Source: Natrinema pellirubrum DSM 15624
GTDB lineage: Archaea; Halobacteriota; Halobacteria; Halobacteriales; Natrialbaceae
Reading direction: 5' to 3'
Length of the DNA stretch: 64,000 nucleotides
Assembly: GCF_000230735.2 (NCBI RefSeq)
Contig: NC_019962.1
Span: forward strand, 2,046,001 to 2,110,000
The notes below the pieces were generated by a model that was not told the DNA's origin, made no database searches, and saw only the letters and a list, made by a program, of their open reading frames with translations. The stretch's first letter is position 1. Every line of letters starts with the position of its first letter. The position numbers and the translations under genes are program-made. Positions 53,566 to 61,915 of this stretch are shown here, in pieces.

Positions 53566-54081
53566 CTACAGTCTCAATTCTTCCATGTCAGCTACCTTCT
53601 CCGGGAACTGTTTTCGCTTCGCTTCGATTTCGTCTTCGCTATAGTGGTCCAGCATTGCCTCGTGGTCGTACTCAACCCGAATTGACATATAACAGACATC
53701 ACCTTCATCACTCAGCCACTTTGGGAGATGCGCGGGGTCTAATTGAATCTGAGCGACCAAGTCATCAGTAGTGAGAGTGTACAATTTGAAGGCCGGAGCA
53801 TCGAATGCGAAGCCAAAAATCCGGCCTACAAACTGTTGTATTGAGACATCAGATCTGACGGACGGAGAGATAGAGAACGCTTCATCGGAGACCGACAGGG
53901 AGACCGTGTGCGATGCTCCGAGATATCGTCCATTCGCTGGCATGAGGTGGGGTGGATACTGTAAATCTTCAGAGAACCGTTTGCCACCGGTAGATCTTAG
54001 ATACATTATTCCCACAAGGTCGTCGTTGTGAAAGAATTCCAACTCCTCGTAACTCGTCTCGAACTCTATTGTTTCGTTCAT
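53566..54081 (-). CDS. Hypothetical protein with atypical base composition
   Basis: A 171-residue protein from the ATG at 54081 (MNETIEFETSYEELEFFHND). It is soluble-looking with mixed alpha/beta character (DLVGIMYLRSTGGKRFSEDL, FVGRIFGFAFDAPAFKLYTL) and a charged C-terminal helix. GC content is visibly below that of neighbouring genes, hinting at transfer. A TATTTTAG box at 54105-54112 is 27 bases from this ATG. The frame runs on upstream to 54264 with a possible helix, but the promoter lies inside that part, so I reject it. Family not recognised. Confidence 0.68.
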   Translation of the reverse strand: MNETIEFETSYEELEFFHNDDLVGIMYLRSTGGKRFSEDLQYPPHLMPANGRYLGASHTVSLSVSDEAFSISPSVRSDVSIQQFVGRIFGFAFDAPAFKLYTLTTDDLVAQIQLDPAHLPKWLSDEGDVCYMSIRVEYDHEAMLDHYSEDEIEAKRKQFPEKVADMEELRL

Positions 54082-54458
54082 GGTGCCATAAACACAAACA
54101 ATCCCTAAAATACTGCTGCAGAAGTACTGGAGAAGAAGCAGTACCGTAGCTGCTCGTCTGGGATTTCCGGAACCGGACGTTTCAGCGGACGTTGGAGTTC
54201 GGTCGAGAACGGTTCCCGATTTTTCTTTCCTCACGTGAGAGACGAACCCAGCCGGTACACTCATGACCGTTCGTGTGGGGTGTTAACGCAGCCGTTCGTG
54301 GGAGCGGCTTCAACTAGTCACTGAGTTACCGAGTCCCACCCGGGCCACCCCGGCCCTGTTGTCGCGGCACTCGACTCCGACGAGACAAATCCGTCGAGCC
54401 ACGGACGAACGGCCGCATACTAACTACTATATGATCGGTCGTGGTACGCGAGCGTGGT
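54082..54458. other. Intergenic region between two divergent genes
   Basis: About 377 bases without a credible gene. It contains the TATA box at 54105-54112 for the minus-strand hypothetical gene and, near 54427-54432, CTATAT at leaderless distance from the acyl-CoA synthetase ATG. The first half is AT-rich and continues the atypical composition of the hypothetical gene. I see no repeat or RNA gene. Confidence 0.6.
54105..54112 (-). promoter_or_regulatory. TATA box of the AT-rich hypothetical gene
   Basis: The minus strand reads TATTTTAG, centred 27 bases upstream of the ATG at 54081. It argues for that start and a leaderless mRNA. Confidence 0.55.
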
Positions 54459-56051
54459 ATGTCAGAACACCCCACTATCGGCGACACGCTCGAGGGGACG
54501 GTCGAGCGCCACCCCGACCGGGACGCGATCGTCTATCCACGGAAGGACCAGCACTGGACCTACGCCGAGTTCGACAAGCGGGTCAATCGGCTGGCCAACG
54601 CCTTGCTCGAGGCCGGCATCGAGAAAGGGGATCGAGTAGCGACGGTACTGTACAACGGCTCCGAGATGGCCCTGACCGTCTACGCCTGCGCGAAGATCGG
54701 CGCGGTCTTCACCCCGCTGAACTTCCGGCTGCCGGCGGGGGAGATCGAGTACATCGTCAACGATGCCGAGGCCGAGCTGGTGCTGTTCGAAGCCGACACG
54801 CGGGAGGCCGTCGAAGGTGCCAAACCCGACCTCGAGACCGTCTCGGAGTACGTGTTCATCGACGACGACCGCGAGGCGGTCCCCGACTACGCCCGCGGGT
54901 TCTACGACCTGCTCGAGTCGGGTTCTCCGGAGAAGCCCGACGTTCGCGTCGCCGAAGACGACGTGTACGCCTTTATTTATACGTCGAGGACGACGGGCCG
55001 GCCGAAGGGCGTCGTCCACGAACACCGCGATATGGTCGAACACAACCTCCTGTGTATCGCGGAGGGGAAGATGACCCGCGACGACGTCGGACTGTCGGTG
55101 ATGCCGCTGTATCACTGCGCCGAACTCCACTGTAACCTCTTCCCGCGGATCCACCGCGGCGCGACCAGCGTCATCCACCACGAGTTCGATCCGGAGGCGA
55201 CGCTCGAGGCGGTCGAGGAACACGGCGTCACGCTCCTCTTTGCGGCCCCGACGGCCTGGAACGCGCTATCGATGACCGCCGCCGAAGCGGACGTCGACGT
55301 TGCCTCGCTCCGGCTCGGCCTCTACGGCGCGGCCCCGATGCCCGAACAGGTCCTCGCGAACTGCCGGGAGTACCTCTGTGACGACTATCTGCAGGCGTAC
55401 GGGATGACCGAGATCGGCCCGGCCGGCGTTTTCCAGCCACCCGAGGACCAGCTTTCGAAACAGGGGTCGGCCGGCCTGCCGGCGCTCAACCATCGGCTGC
55501 GGATCGTCGAACCTGACGCCGATCCGGACGCTGAAGTCGAGCCGGGAGCGATCGGCGAGATCCTGATCGCCAGCCCCTGTACGATGCGCGAGTACTGGAA
55601 CCGACCGGAGGCGACCGCGGAGTCGCTGCGCGAGGCCGACGGCACGACGTGGTACTACACCGGCGATCTGGGCTATCGCGACGACGACGGCTACCTCTAC
55701 GTCGTCGACCGCAAGGACGACATGATCGTCTCCGGCGGCGAGAACGTCTATCCGGCCGAGGTCGAGGACGCGCTCTTTGCCCACGACGCCGTCGAGGAGG
55801 CGGCCGTCGTGGGCGAACCCGACGACGAGTGGGGCGAGCGGGTCGCCGCCTACGTCGTCGCCGACGGCGTCGAGGCGGCGGACCTCGACGCGTTCGTCCG
55901 CGAGAGTGACCAACTGGCCGACTTCAAGCGGCCACGGACCTACTACTTCGTCGACGAACTCCCCAAGAACCCCAGCGGGAAGGTCCAGAAGTTCAAGCTC
56001 CGCGAGGACGAGGCCGACCTCGAGCCCGAACCCGAGACCGTCACGTCCTGA
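54459..56051 (+). CDS. Acyl-CoA synthetase (AMP-forming), P-loop Gly replaced by Arg
   Basis: A 530-residue ANL enzyme from the ATG at 54459. The phosphate-binding loop reads IYTSRTTGRPKGVVHEH, with R177 where nearly all relatives have Gly. The aromatic motif is QAYGMTEIGP, the hinge region GDLGYRDDDGYLYVVDRKDD, and the lid lysine is in LPKNPSGKVQKFKL. It activates a fatty or other carboxylic acid with ATP and CoA; the acid is unknown. The CTATAT box 30 bases upstream fits the start. The Arg arises from AGG where GGG would give Gly. Confidence 0.88.
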   Translation: MSEHPTIGDTLEGTVERHPDRDAIVYPRKDQHWTYAEFDKRVNRLANALLEAGIEKGDRVATVLYNGSEMALTVYACAKIGAVFTPLNFRLPAGEIEYIVNDAEAELVLFEADTREAVEGAKPDLETVSEYVFIDDDREAVPDYARGFYDLLESGSPEKPDVRVAEDDVYAFIYTSRTTGRPKGVVHEHRDMVEHNLLCIAEGKMTRDDVGLSVMPLYHCAELHCNLFPRIHRGATSVIHHEFDPEATLEAVEEHGVTLLFAAPTAWNALSMTAAEADVDVASLRLGLYGAAPMPEQVLANCREYLCDDYLQAYGMTEIGPAGVFQPPEDQLSKQGSAGLPALNHRLRIVEPDADPDAEVEPGAIGEILIASPCTMREYWNRPEATAESLREADGTTWYYTGDLGYRDDDGYLYVVDRKDDMIVSGGENVYPAEVEDALFAHDAVEEAAVVGEPDDEWGERVAAYVVADGVEAADLDAFVRESDQLADFKRPRTYYFVDELPKNPSGKVQKFKLREDEADLEPEPETVTS

Positions 56052-56138
56052 TCGCACGAGCGGGACGGCCGGCCGACGTTCCGGCCGAACGCTCCGACTC
56101 CAAACCGTATTTACTGTCGGCGTCGAAAAGGCGATACG

Positions 56139-57221
56139 ATGGAACGCGGGTCCCGAGAGTCGTTTACGCGCATGGGTACGTTGGGGATCGAGGAGGAGTG
56201 TTTCGTCGTCGACGAGGACGGTCGCCCCACCAGCGGGACCGACGACCTCGTCTACGAACACGACCCGCCCGAGATCCTCGAGGGCCGACTCGATCACGAA
56301 CTGTTCAAGTTCGTCATCGAGACCCAGACGCCGCTGATCGAGGACCCCGACGACGCCCGCGACTCGCTGCTTGCGATCCGGCAGGCATTAGTCGACCACG
56401 CCCAGGCACACGGCTACCGGATCGCCGCCGCGGGCCTTCACCCGCTGGCGAAGTGGCAGGAACTCGAACACGCCGAGAAACCCCGCTATCGGGCACAGCT
56501 CGACCGGATCCAGTATCCCCAGCACCGGAACACGACGGCGGGGGTCCACGTCCACGTCGGCGTCGACGACGCCGACAAGGCGGTCTGGATCGCCAACGAA
56601 CTGCGGTGGTACGTGCCGATCATGCTCGCCCTCTCGGCAAACTCGCCGTACTGGAACGGGTTCGACACCGGGCTCCAGTCCGCCCGCGCGAAGATCTTCG
56701 AGGCCCTTCCCAACACCGGCATGCCGACCCACTTCGAGGACTTCGAGGCCTTCGACCGGTTCGAGCGCCGGATGCTCGAGACGGACTCGATCAACGACCG
56801 GGGCGAACTCTGGTACGACGTCCGACCCCACACCGCCCACGGCACCGTCGAGTTACGAACGCCTGACGGCCAGGCCGACCCCGATGTCGTGCTGGCGTTC
56901 GTCGAGTACGCCCACGCGCTCGTCGAGGCCCTGGCCGAGGAGTACGAGGACGGCGCGACCGGCCACGATCACCGGCGGGAACTGCTCGACGAGAACAAGT
57001 GGCGCGCCATCCGGTACGGACAGGACGCGTCCTTCATCGACCGCGAACTCGAGGGGACCGTCGAACTGGGCGAACTCGTCGACCGGGAGTGTGAACGACT
57101 CGGAATCGACGGGATCAAACGGGTCTACGAGCGCGAGAGCGGCGCTGACCGCCAGCGCCGGCTGCTCGAGGACGAGGGGCCGGACGCGCTGTGTGACTCG
57201 CTGTTTCTGCAGACCGAGTGA
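56139..57221 (+). CDS. gshA: Glutamate-cysteine ligase (GCS2 family)
   Basis: A 360-residue GCS2 protein. [15 protein letters not shown] (starting near residue 16) is the ATP/Mg motif, [20 protein letters not shown] carries metal-binding histidines, and [20 protein letters not shown] lies late in the fold. Haloarchaea use this enzyme to make gamma-glutamylcysteine, their main low-molecular-weight thiol, which accords with the glutaredoxin in this window. A TATTTACT box at 56108-56115 centres 27 bases upstream. A related paralog lies at 41781. Confidence 0.9.
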   Translation: MERGSRESFTRMGTLGIEEECFVVDEDGRPTSGTDDLVYEHDPPEILEGRLDHELFKFVIETQTPLIEDPDDARDSLLAIRQALVDHAQAHGYRIAAAGLHPLAKWQELEHAEKPRYRAQLDRIQYPQHRNTTAGVHVHVGVDDADKAVWIANELRWYVPIMLALSANSPYWNGFDTGLQSARAKIFEALPNTGMPTHFEDFEAFDRFERRMLETDSINDRGELWYDVRPHTAHGTVELRTPDGQADPDVVLAFVEYAHALVEALAEEYEDGATGHDHRRELLDENKWRAIRYGQDASFIDRELEGTVELGELVDRECERLGIDGIKRVYERESGADRQRRLLEDEGPDALCDSLFLQTE

Positions 57222-57276
57222 CGACCCCCACAAAGGTTTAACTCCGCGGGAAGCCTCCACCTGTACGAGAAAACAC

Positions 57277-57906
57277 ATGAGTTTCGACGACACTGACGAG
57301 GGTCCGGTCGACGGCGAGGGAGACGAACCGCTCGAGGACCACGACGTCGTCGAGCCGGGTGGAGAGCGCCGTAATCCGACGGTCGAAGAACTCGACCAGC
57401 GGCTGATCGACCTGCTCTCGTGGATCCTCGATACGGAGACCCGCGCGAAGATCTACGTGTTCCTGCTCGCGAACCCGGGGAGTACGTCCGAGGAGGTCGC
57501 GAAGGGGACCGGTCTCTATCCCAGCACCGTCCGCGAGGCGCTGGCGGAACTCCACGAGGAAGAACGGGTCACGCGGGAGAAACGGGAAAACGAGGGGGCC
57601 GGCAACAACCCCTACGAGTACACCGCGATCCAGCCCAGCGAACTCGTCGGCGGTGTCGTCGACCAGGTCCAGGCGGAACTGAACACGATCTTCACGCTCG
57701 ATCGTATCGTCGATCGGGAGGCCGACCGCGGGACGCCGCCCGATCTCGAGGACGAGACCGAACCGGTGACGATCACGATCGACGACACGGCACCGACCCG
57801 CGAGTCCGACGAGTCGGACGACGCCGACGTCATCGAGTTCGAGGATGAGACGGACACGGACCCCATCGGGACGGATGCCGACGACCCGGCGGACGGCGAC
57901 GAGTAG
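57277..57906 (+). CDS. Winged-helix transcriptional regulator (TrmB/ArsR-like)
   Basis: A 209-residue protein from the ATG at 57277. After an acidic leader of ~45 residues, the DNA-binding domain spans about 45-110 (AKIYVFLLANPGSTSEEVAK, GTGLYPSTVREALAELHEEE) with a wing near ENEGAGNNPYEYTAI. The C-terminal ~80 residues are acidic and unstructured, with no ligand domain visible. It would bind DNA in the cytoplasm; the target is unknown. A TTTAA box (57237-57241) predicts a leader of ~12 bases. It follows gshA on the same strand and could control it. Confidence 0.82.
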   Translation: MSFDDTDEGPVDGEGDEPLEDHDVVEPGGERRNPTVEELDQRLIDLLSWILDTETRAKIYVFLLANPGSTSEEVAKGTGLYPSTVREALAELHEEERVTREKRENEGAGNNPYEYTAIQPSELVGGVVDQVQAELNTIFTLDRIVDREADRGTPPDLEDETEPVTITIDDTAPTRESDESDDADVIEFEDETDTDPIGTDADDPADGDE

Positions 57907-57918
57907 TCGGGAGCCGAC

Positions 57919-59049
57919 TTACGCCTCGCGGACGAGCGGGACCGGCCGCTCGAGTTCGAGATCTCGATCGACCGCCGTCGCAGTCATGGTCGGCCAGCGA
58001 TCCGTCGCCGTCAGGACGTCGATCCCGTCGTCGGTGACGAGCGCCGTATCCTCGCTTTTCGCGCCCTGTACTGTGGGGTTCCACGCGTAAGCCATCGGCG
58101 CTTTGACGGGCGCATCATGGCCGGGCGTGGCGATCCACTCCCGACCGGCGAAGCCGGCGGCCCCGCCCTGGTGGTGATGTCGCCACTCGCCCTCGTAGCC
58201 GACCGCGTCGTACGCATCCTGTATGGCCGCGAACACGGCTCCTGCGGTACCGCCGGTGGTTCCGCTGCCGTCGGTCTCACCATCGATGGCCGCCGCCTGC
58301 GTCGCCGCCAGCGCCGTCGTCTCCACGCGAGCGGCCGCTCTGTGGCGCTCCTCGAGCCAGGCCGGCGGGTCGAACGCCACGGTTCGGGTACAACTCGCGT
58401 GGAGACCGCCCCGTTCGGCGGTCACGGAGACGAGGACATAGTCGCCGAGTTCGGCCTCGGTCGGGGTGTAGTGGCGGTAGCGCTGGACGCGTTCGGCACC
58501 GCCGACCAGAACCACCGGCGTCTCGATGTTCCGGGCCGACAGCGCGACCTGCAGCGCCGAGGCGACTTCGTGTTCCGTATCGTCGCGCTGTAGCTCCCGA
58601 CAGACCGATTCGACGGCGGCCGCCGTCTCCTCGCCGAGGTCGCGGTAGCGCTCCCGGTCGCGCTCGGTCAACGGCTGGCGCAGCGCGGTCGGATCGACGC
58701 GCTCGAGGCCCGGGACCTCGATGTCCGCGGCCGCCCGTTCGTCCGGGCCGACGCGCTCGGCGATCGCCGCGGCCAGCGACGACGCGTGCCAGGGGAACTC
58801 GACGACCGACACCGCGTCGGCATCGAGGTCAGGGAGTTCCTCGGCGACGATGCGATCGGCCTCGATGTTGTTCGCCACGAGCGTGATCTCGGTCCCGTCG
58901 TACCCGACGGCGGCGACGCCGGCGTCGCCCTCGCGGTCGACGACGTTGTTCCCGCCGGTGAGCCATGCGAATGCGTTCGGCCGAGCGAACCAGACCGAAT
59001 CGAGTCCGGTGGACTCGAGGTGGGCCTCGAGCCGGTCGTGTTTGTCCAT
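57919..59049 (-). CDS. Creatinase/M24-fold protein with most metal ligands lost
   Basis: A 376-residue 'pita-bread' M24 protein from the ATG at 59049. The N-terminal creatinase domain starts RLEAHLESTGLDSVWFARPN, and the catalytic-fold half starts near residue 125. Of the five usual metal ligands only the histidine region (HHHQGG, 291-296) and one Glu (E333 in KSEDTALV) remain. The two Asp positions are S208 (VLVSV) and C220 (ASCTRT), and the other Glu is N324 (AWNPTV). It is unlikely to be a dinuclear aminopeptidase; a creatinase-like metal-free hydrolase is possible. Confidence 0.82.
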   Translation of the reverse strand: MDKHDRLEAHLESTGLDSVWFARPNAFAWLTGGNNVVDREGDAGVAAVGYDGTEITLVANNIEADRIVAEELPDLDADAVSVVEFPWHASSLAAAIAERVGPDERAAADIEVPGLERVDPTALRQPLTERDRERYRDLGEETAAAVESVCRELQRDDTEHEVASALQVALSARNIETPVVLVGGAERVQRYRHYTPTEAELGDYVLVSVTAERGGLHASCTRTVAFDPPAWLEERHRAAARVETTALAATQAAAIDGETDGSGTTGGTAGAVFAAIQDAYDAVGYEGEWRHHHQGGAAGFAGREWIATPGHDAPVKAPMAYAWNPTVQGAKSEDTALVTDDGIDVLTATDRWPTMTATAVDRDLELERPVPLVREA

Positions 59050-59178
59050 ATCGGGTGCTTGCGAGGCCGCGTCTTGAATGCGGCGAACGCCGGTCTGCGG
59101 GGTCCCGTGAGGGAGCCACAAGAACGGTATCCCGCCCCGATTCCCAGCGAATCGGACGACTCGGTCAACCTAAGTAGG

Positions 59179-59194
59179 GGCCGTCCTAACGGCC
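59179..59194. repeat. Short palindrome before the heme A synthase gene
   Basis: GGCCGT (59179-59184) and ACGGCC (59189-59194) flank CCTA. This 6-bp hairpin or dyad lies 11 bases before the GTG of ctaA and could be a regulatory site; a chance match in GC-rich DNA is also possible. Confidence 0.3.
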
Positions 59195-59204
59195 GCTAGA
59201 GACC

Positions 59205-60083
59205 GTGTCGTACGATAATCACACGCCCGACTCGAGGTTTCGATCGTTGATCGATCGGTTCGGCTTCCCGCACCTGCTGACGGTAACGCTCGCGCTGGTC
59301 GCGACGACGATCCTGCTGGGGATCGCCGCGAAGGCGACGGGCTCCGGGCTGGCCTGCGAGGCCAACTGGCCGCAGTGTGACGCCGGACCGTTTAACCTGT
59401 TCCCAGCGAACCTCCCGAGTTTCTACGAGTGGTTCCACCGCTTCGTCTCGATGTTCGCCGGCTTCGCCATCATCGGCTCCGCGATCGCCGCCTGGCGACT
59501 GCCCGATATCGACCGAAACGTGGCCGGCCTGGTCGTCCTGGGGATGGTCCTGACGCCGGTCCAGGTCGCGCTCGGTCGCGAGACGGTCACCACGTACACG
59601 ATGGATATCCTCTCCTTGCACTTCTGGACGGCCGTCACCATCTTCACCCTGTTTCTGGTCGCGACCGTCCTCGTGTGGGCACACCGACTGACCGGCCGCC
59701 ACGTCGCCGCCGCGCTCGTGCTGGGGCTCGTCGCCCTGCCCGTCCACGTCGCGCTCAGCCCCGTCGTCGGCTCGGCGCTCTCGAGTTACTCGCCGACGAT
59801 GCAGATGGCCCAGTACGGTGTGACGCTCGTCCTGCTGGGTGCGGCGATCGTCGCCGCGATGGTCGGTCGTCGCCGCCTGACGGGTCGCGCCGTCATCCCG
59901 CTGCTTGCGGCACCGCCGATCGTGATCGCCGTCCTCTTCTTCGGCCGGCAAGCGATCAACCCCGCGCTCGAGGTGCCGTACCTCGTCGCGGTGGCCGTCT
60001 CGCTGGTCTCCTTCCTCGCCGGACTGGTGCTTACCCGCTCCGCGAACGCGACCGAGGGTGGCGCCGACGCGCTCTCGCCCTGA
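59205..60083 (+). CDS. ctaA: COX15/CtaA-type heme A synthase
   Basis: A 292-residue protein with about eight membrane helices, read from the GTG at 59205. The first half has the heme-ligand histidines H78 (EWFHRFVSMF) and H139 (LSLHFWTAV) and the paired cysteines C51 and C58 (CEANWPQC) known in CtaA. The second half has the matching helices but lacks the expected histidines (AQYGVTL, PYLVAVAV). It converts heme O to heme A for cytochrome oxidase in the membrane. Asymmetric loss of one heme site may be a lineage trait. Confidence 0.88.
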   Translation: MSYDNHTPDSRFRSLIDRFGFPHLLTVTLALVATTILLGIAAKATGSGLACEANWPQCDAGPFNLFPANLPSFYEWFHRFVSMFAGFAIIGSAIAAWRLPDIDRNVAGLVVLGMVLTPVQVALGRETVTTYTMDILSLHFWTAVTIFTLFLVATVLVWAHRLTGRHVAAALVLGLVALPVHVALSPVVGSALSSYSPTMQMAQYGVTLVLLGAAIVAAMVGRRRLTGRAVIPLLAAPPIVIAVLFFGRQAINPALEVPYLVAVAVSLVSFLAGLVLTRSANATEGGADALSP

Positions 60084-60124
60084 CCGGGTACGGACCGGAC
60101 CCGCCACCGTTCTTCCGAGTCGGA

Positions 60125-60616
60125 TCAGCCCATAACCACGACGATCGCGGCCCCCGTGAGAATCGAGCCAAGACCCAGTCCGAACAGTCCGTAGTTCGCG
60201 ACCGGGTTCGCCGCGGTCGTCACCTCGAGGGAGTAGCGTCGCCGCGAGAGGGGCCAGAACGGGCGGACGCCCATCGGCGTCAGCGCGTCGACGAACAGAT
60301 GGGAGCCGACCGAGACGAAACCGACGAGGAAGGCGAAAGTCACGAAGCCGACGTCGGCGAAGGCCGAGGACGCGTCGACGAGGACGCCGGTGATCGTCGC
60401 GAGGCCGATGCCGACCAACAGCGCGAACGGGATCGTATGGGTCGGCCCGCGGTGGTCGATCAGCGGGAGCCGGTGGTCGTAGTCCGGCAGCGTCGAGAGC
60501 GCGACACAGACGAGGCCGCCGACGATCGCGACCTCGCCGTAGCCGCCCACGGCGATGATGGTGCCAAGCGGTGCGTACGCCGTGAGCGCACCGCCGTAGT
60601 GGCCCACCTGATACAT
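60125..60616 (-). CDS. YdjM-like membrane-bound metal-dependent hydrolase
   Basis: A 163-residue protein from the ATG at 60616 (MYQVGHYGGALTAYAPLGTI). The sequence STLPDYDHRLPLIDHRGPTH and the later SHLFVDALTPMGVRPFWPL carry the His and Asp motif of the YdjM/LexA-induced membrane hydrolase family, on about four helices. A TTTATG box (60641-60646) on the minus strand lies 27 bases upstream of this ATG, so I prefer it to ATGs at 60625 and 60643. Function is unknown; it sits in the membrane. Confidence 0.8.
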   Translation of the reverse strand: MYQVGHYGGALTAYAPLGTIIAVGGYGEVAIVGGLVCVALSTLPDYDHRLPLIDHRGPTHTIPFALLVGIGLATITGVLVDASSAFADVGFVTFAFLVGFVSVGSHLFVDALTPMGVRPFWPLSRRRYSLEVTTAANPVANYGLFGLGLGSILTGAAIVVVMG

Positions 60617-60784
60617 GTGCGACATGATCGGCCAACGGGGCATAAAGCCACCGCCATCCGCCCGCGAACGGCGGACAGGGCGATACCGGCCCGGAGCGTA
60701 CCCAGTAGCGAACGGGACCGGTGGCGGGCGGCCCCGTTCGCCGCGACCGATGCGGTTTTGATCGCGAACCGCCTCCGAACGGCT

Positions 60785-61423
60785 GTGCGAAACGTTACGG
60801 ACAGGACGAGCAACCCGTTCGGACTGCGTGCGCCGGTCGACCGCTCCGACCCCGAGGACCGGGCCGCCGTCTTCGGCTACGGCGACGCCAACGCCGACTT
60901 CCACGTGATCGGCGACTATCCCGGCGTCCATGGCGGCGAAACGACCGGGATCCCGTTCACCGAAACTGAGGCCGGACTCGCCGTCCAGGACGTCGTTCGC
61001 GCGGTCGGGTTCGCGAGCGGCTCGTCGGACGGCCCCGTCCTCGAGAACTGTTTCTGGAGCTACGTCTACCTCTGTAGCCTGCCCGCGGACGAAGCGCCGA
61101 CCGACGACGACTACGCCGACCTCGAGCGGTTTTTCGACGCCGAACTCCGCGCGATCAACGCACATATCCTCCTGCCGGTCGGTGCCCGTGCGACCGACCG
61201 GGTCCTCCGGGAGTACACGACCCAACGCCGTCGGTACGACGACACCCTCGAGATGGCTGCGCTACACGCCCGCGAGATCCGCGGACGAGGGGTACTGGTC
61301 GTTCCGATCAGGGAGCCAAGCGAGTGGATCGACGGCGACCGCGAGGCGATCGTCTCGCGGCTCGAGGCCCTGCTCGCGAGCGATTACCGGCAGACGAAAG
61401 GAGTCGCGACGACGGTCGGCTAA
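60785..61423 (+). CDS. Uracil-DNA-glycosylase-family protein
   Basis: A 212-residue protein from a GTG at 60785, about 28 bases after a TTTTGA box. The UDG-like first motif is FHVIGDYPGVHGGETTGIPF (residues 39-58) and the second is HILLPVGARATDRV. The fold appears complete, but the water-activating residue of classic UDGs is not clear, so the substrate may differ from uracil. It overlaps the cupin gene tail by four bases (convergent). Cytoplasmic. Confidence 0.78.
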   Translation: MRNVTDRTSNPFGLRAPVDRSDPEDRAAVFGYGDANADFHVIGDYPGVHGGETTGIPFTETEAGLAVQDVVRAVGFASGSSDGPVLENCFWSYVYLCSLPADEAPTDDDYADLERFFDAELRAINAHILLPVGARATDRVLREYTTQRRRYDDTLEMAALHAREIRGRGVLVVPIREPSEWIDGDREAIVSRLEALLASDYRQTKGVATTVG

Positions 61424-61722
61424 TCGGTCTTCGGGGCGAAAACGAGCAGTGCCGTACTCGCCTCGCGCGCGTACGGAGAGATGTCCTGATCACCGTCGAA
61501 CCGAGCGATATCGCCCGGCTCGAGGTCGTAGACCTCGTCGCCGAGGGTGAGTTCGACGGCTCCCTCGAGCAGGTGGAGGACGACGTTCGACTCCGGATGG
61601 CGGTGTTCGGGAACACGCTGCTCCTCGGTCAACTCGAGACGGACGGTTCGTGGCGTCTGTACGTCGAAGACTTCTGCGTGGGGCGCATCGTCGAGGCGCT
61701 CGAGCGACGTGACTTCGGGCAT
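61420..61722 (-). CDS. Small cupin-domain protein
   Basis: A 100-residue protein from the ATG at 61722 (MPEVTSLERLDDAPHAEVFD). The two cupin motifs are PEHRHPESNVVLHLLEGAVE (metal-binding histidines) and DLEPGDIARFDGDQDISPY. A second set of metal ligands is partial. Such single-domain cupins bind metals or small ligands and are often regulators or isomerases; none can be named. It is convergent with the UDG-like gene, their ends overlapping by 4 bases. Confidence 0.83.
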   Translation of the reverse strand: MPEVTSLERLDDAPHAEVFDVQTPRTVRLELTEEQRVPEHRHPESNVVLHLLEGAVELTLGDEVYDLEPGDIARFDGDQDISPYAREASTALLVFAPKTD

Positions 61723-61915
61723 ATACGAATCGAAACGGGTCGTGGACTTATACCTCCGGACGAATCGGTTCGACCCGATCGACGACGTAGCCGGCGCGCT
61801 GTCGGCGGTGGAGCCGATCGGCAGTCGAATACACGACATCCCAAGACGTTCTATTTGAACTGAATCCTTGTTTCCGACGAAAAGTTAAACTGAATGCGTA
61901 ATGATGGAGTTTCGT

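Noticed and set aside
54082-54264. 61-residue extension with a possible membrane helix on the hypothetical gene
   Set aside because: The TATA box for the ATG at 54081 lies inside it; I treat it as non-coding.
59429-60784. N-terminal extension of the UDG-like frame
   Set aside because: It overlaps ctaA and the YdjM-like gene in another phase and shows no conserved sequence.
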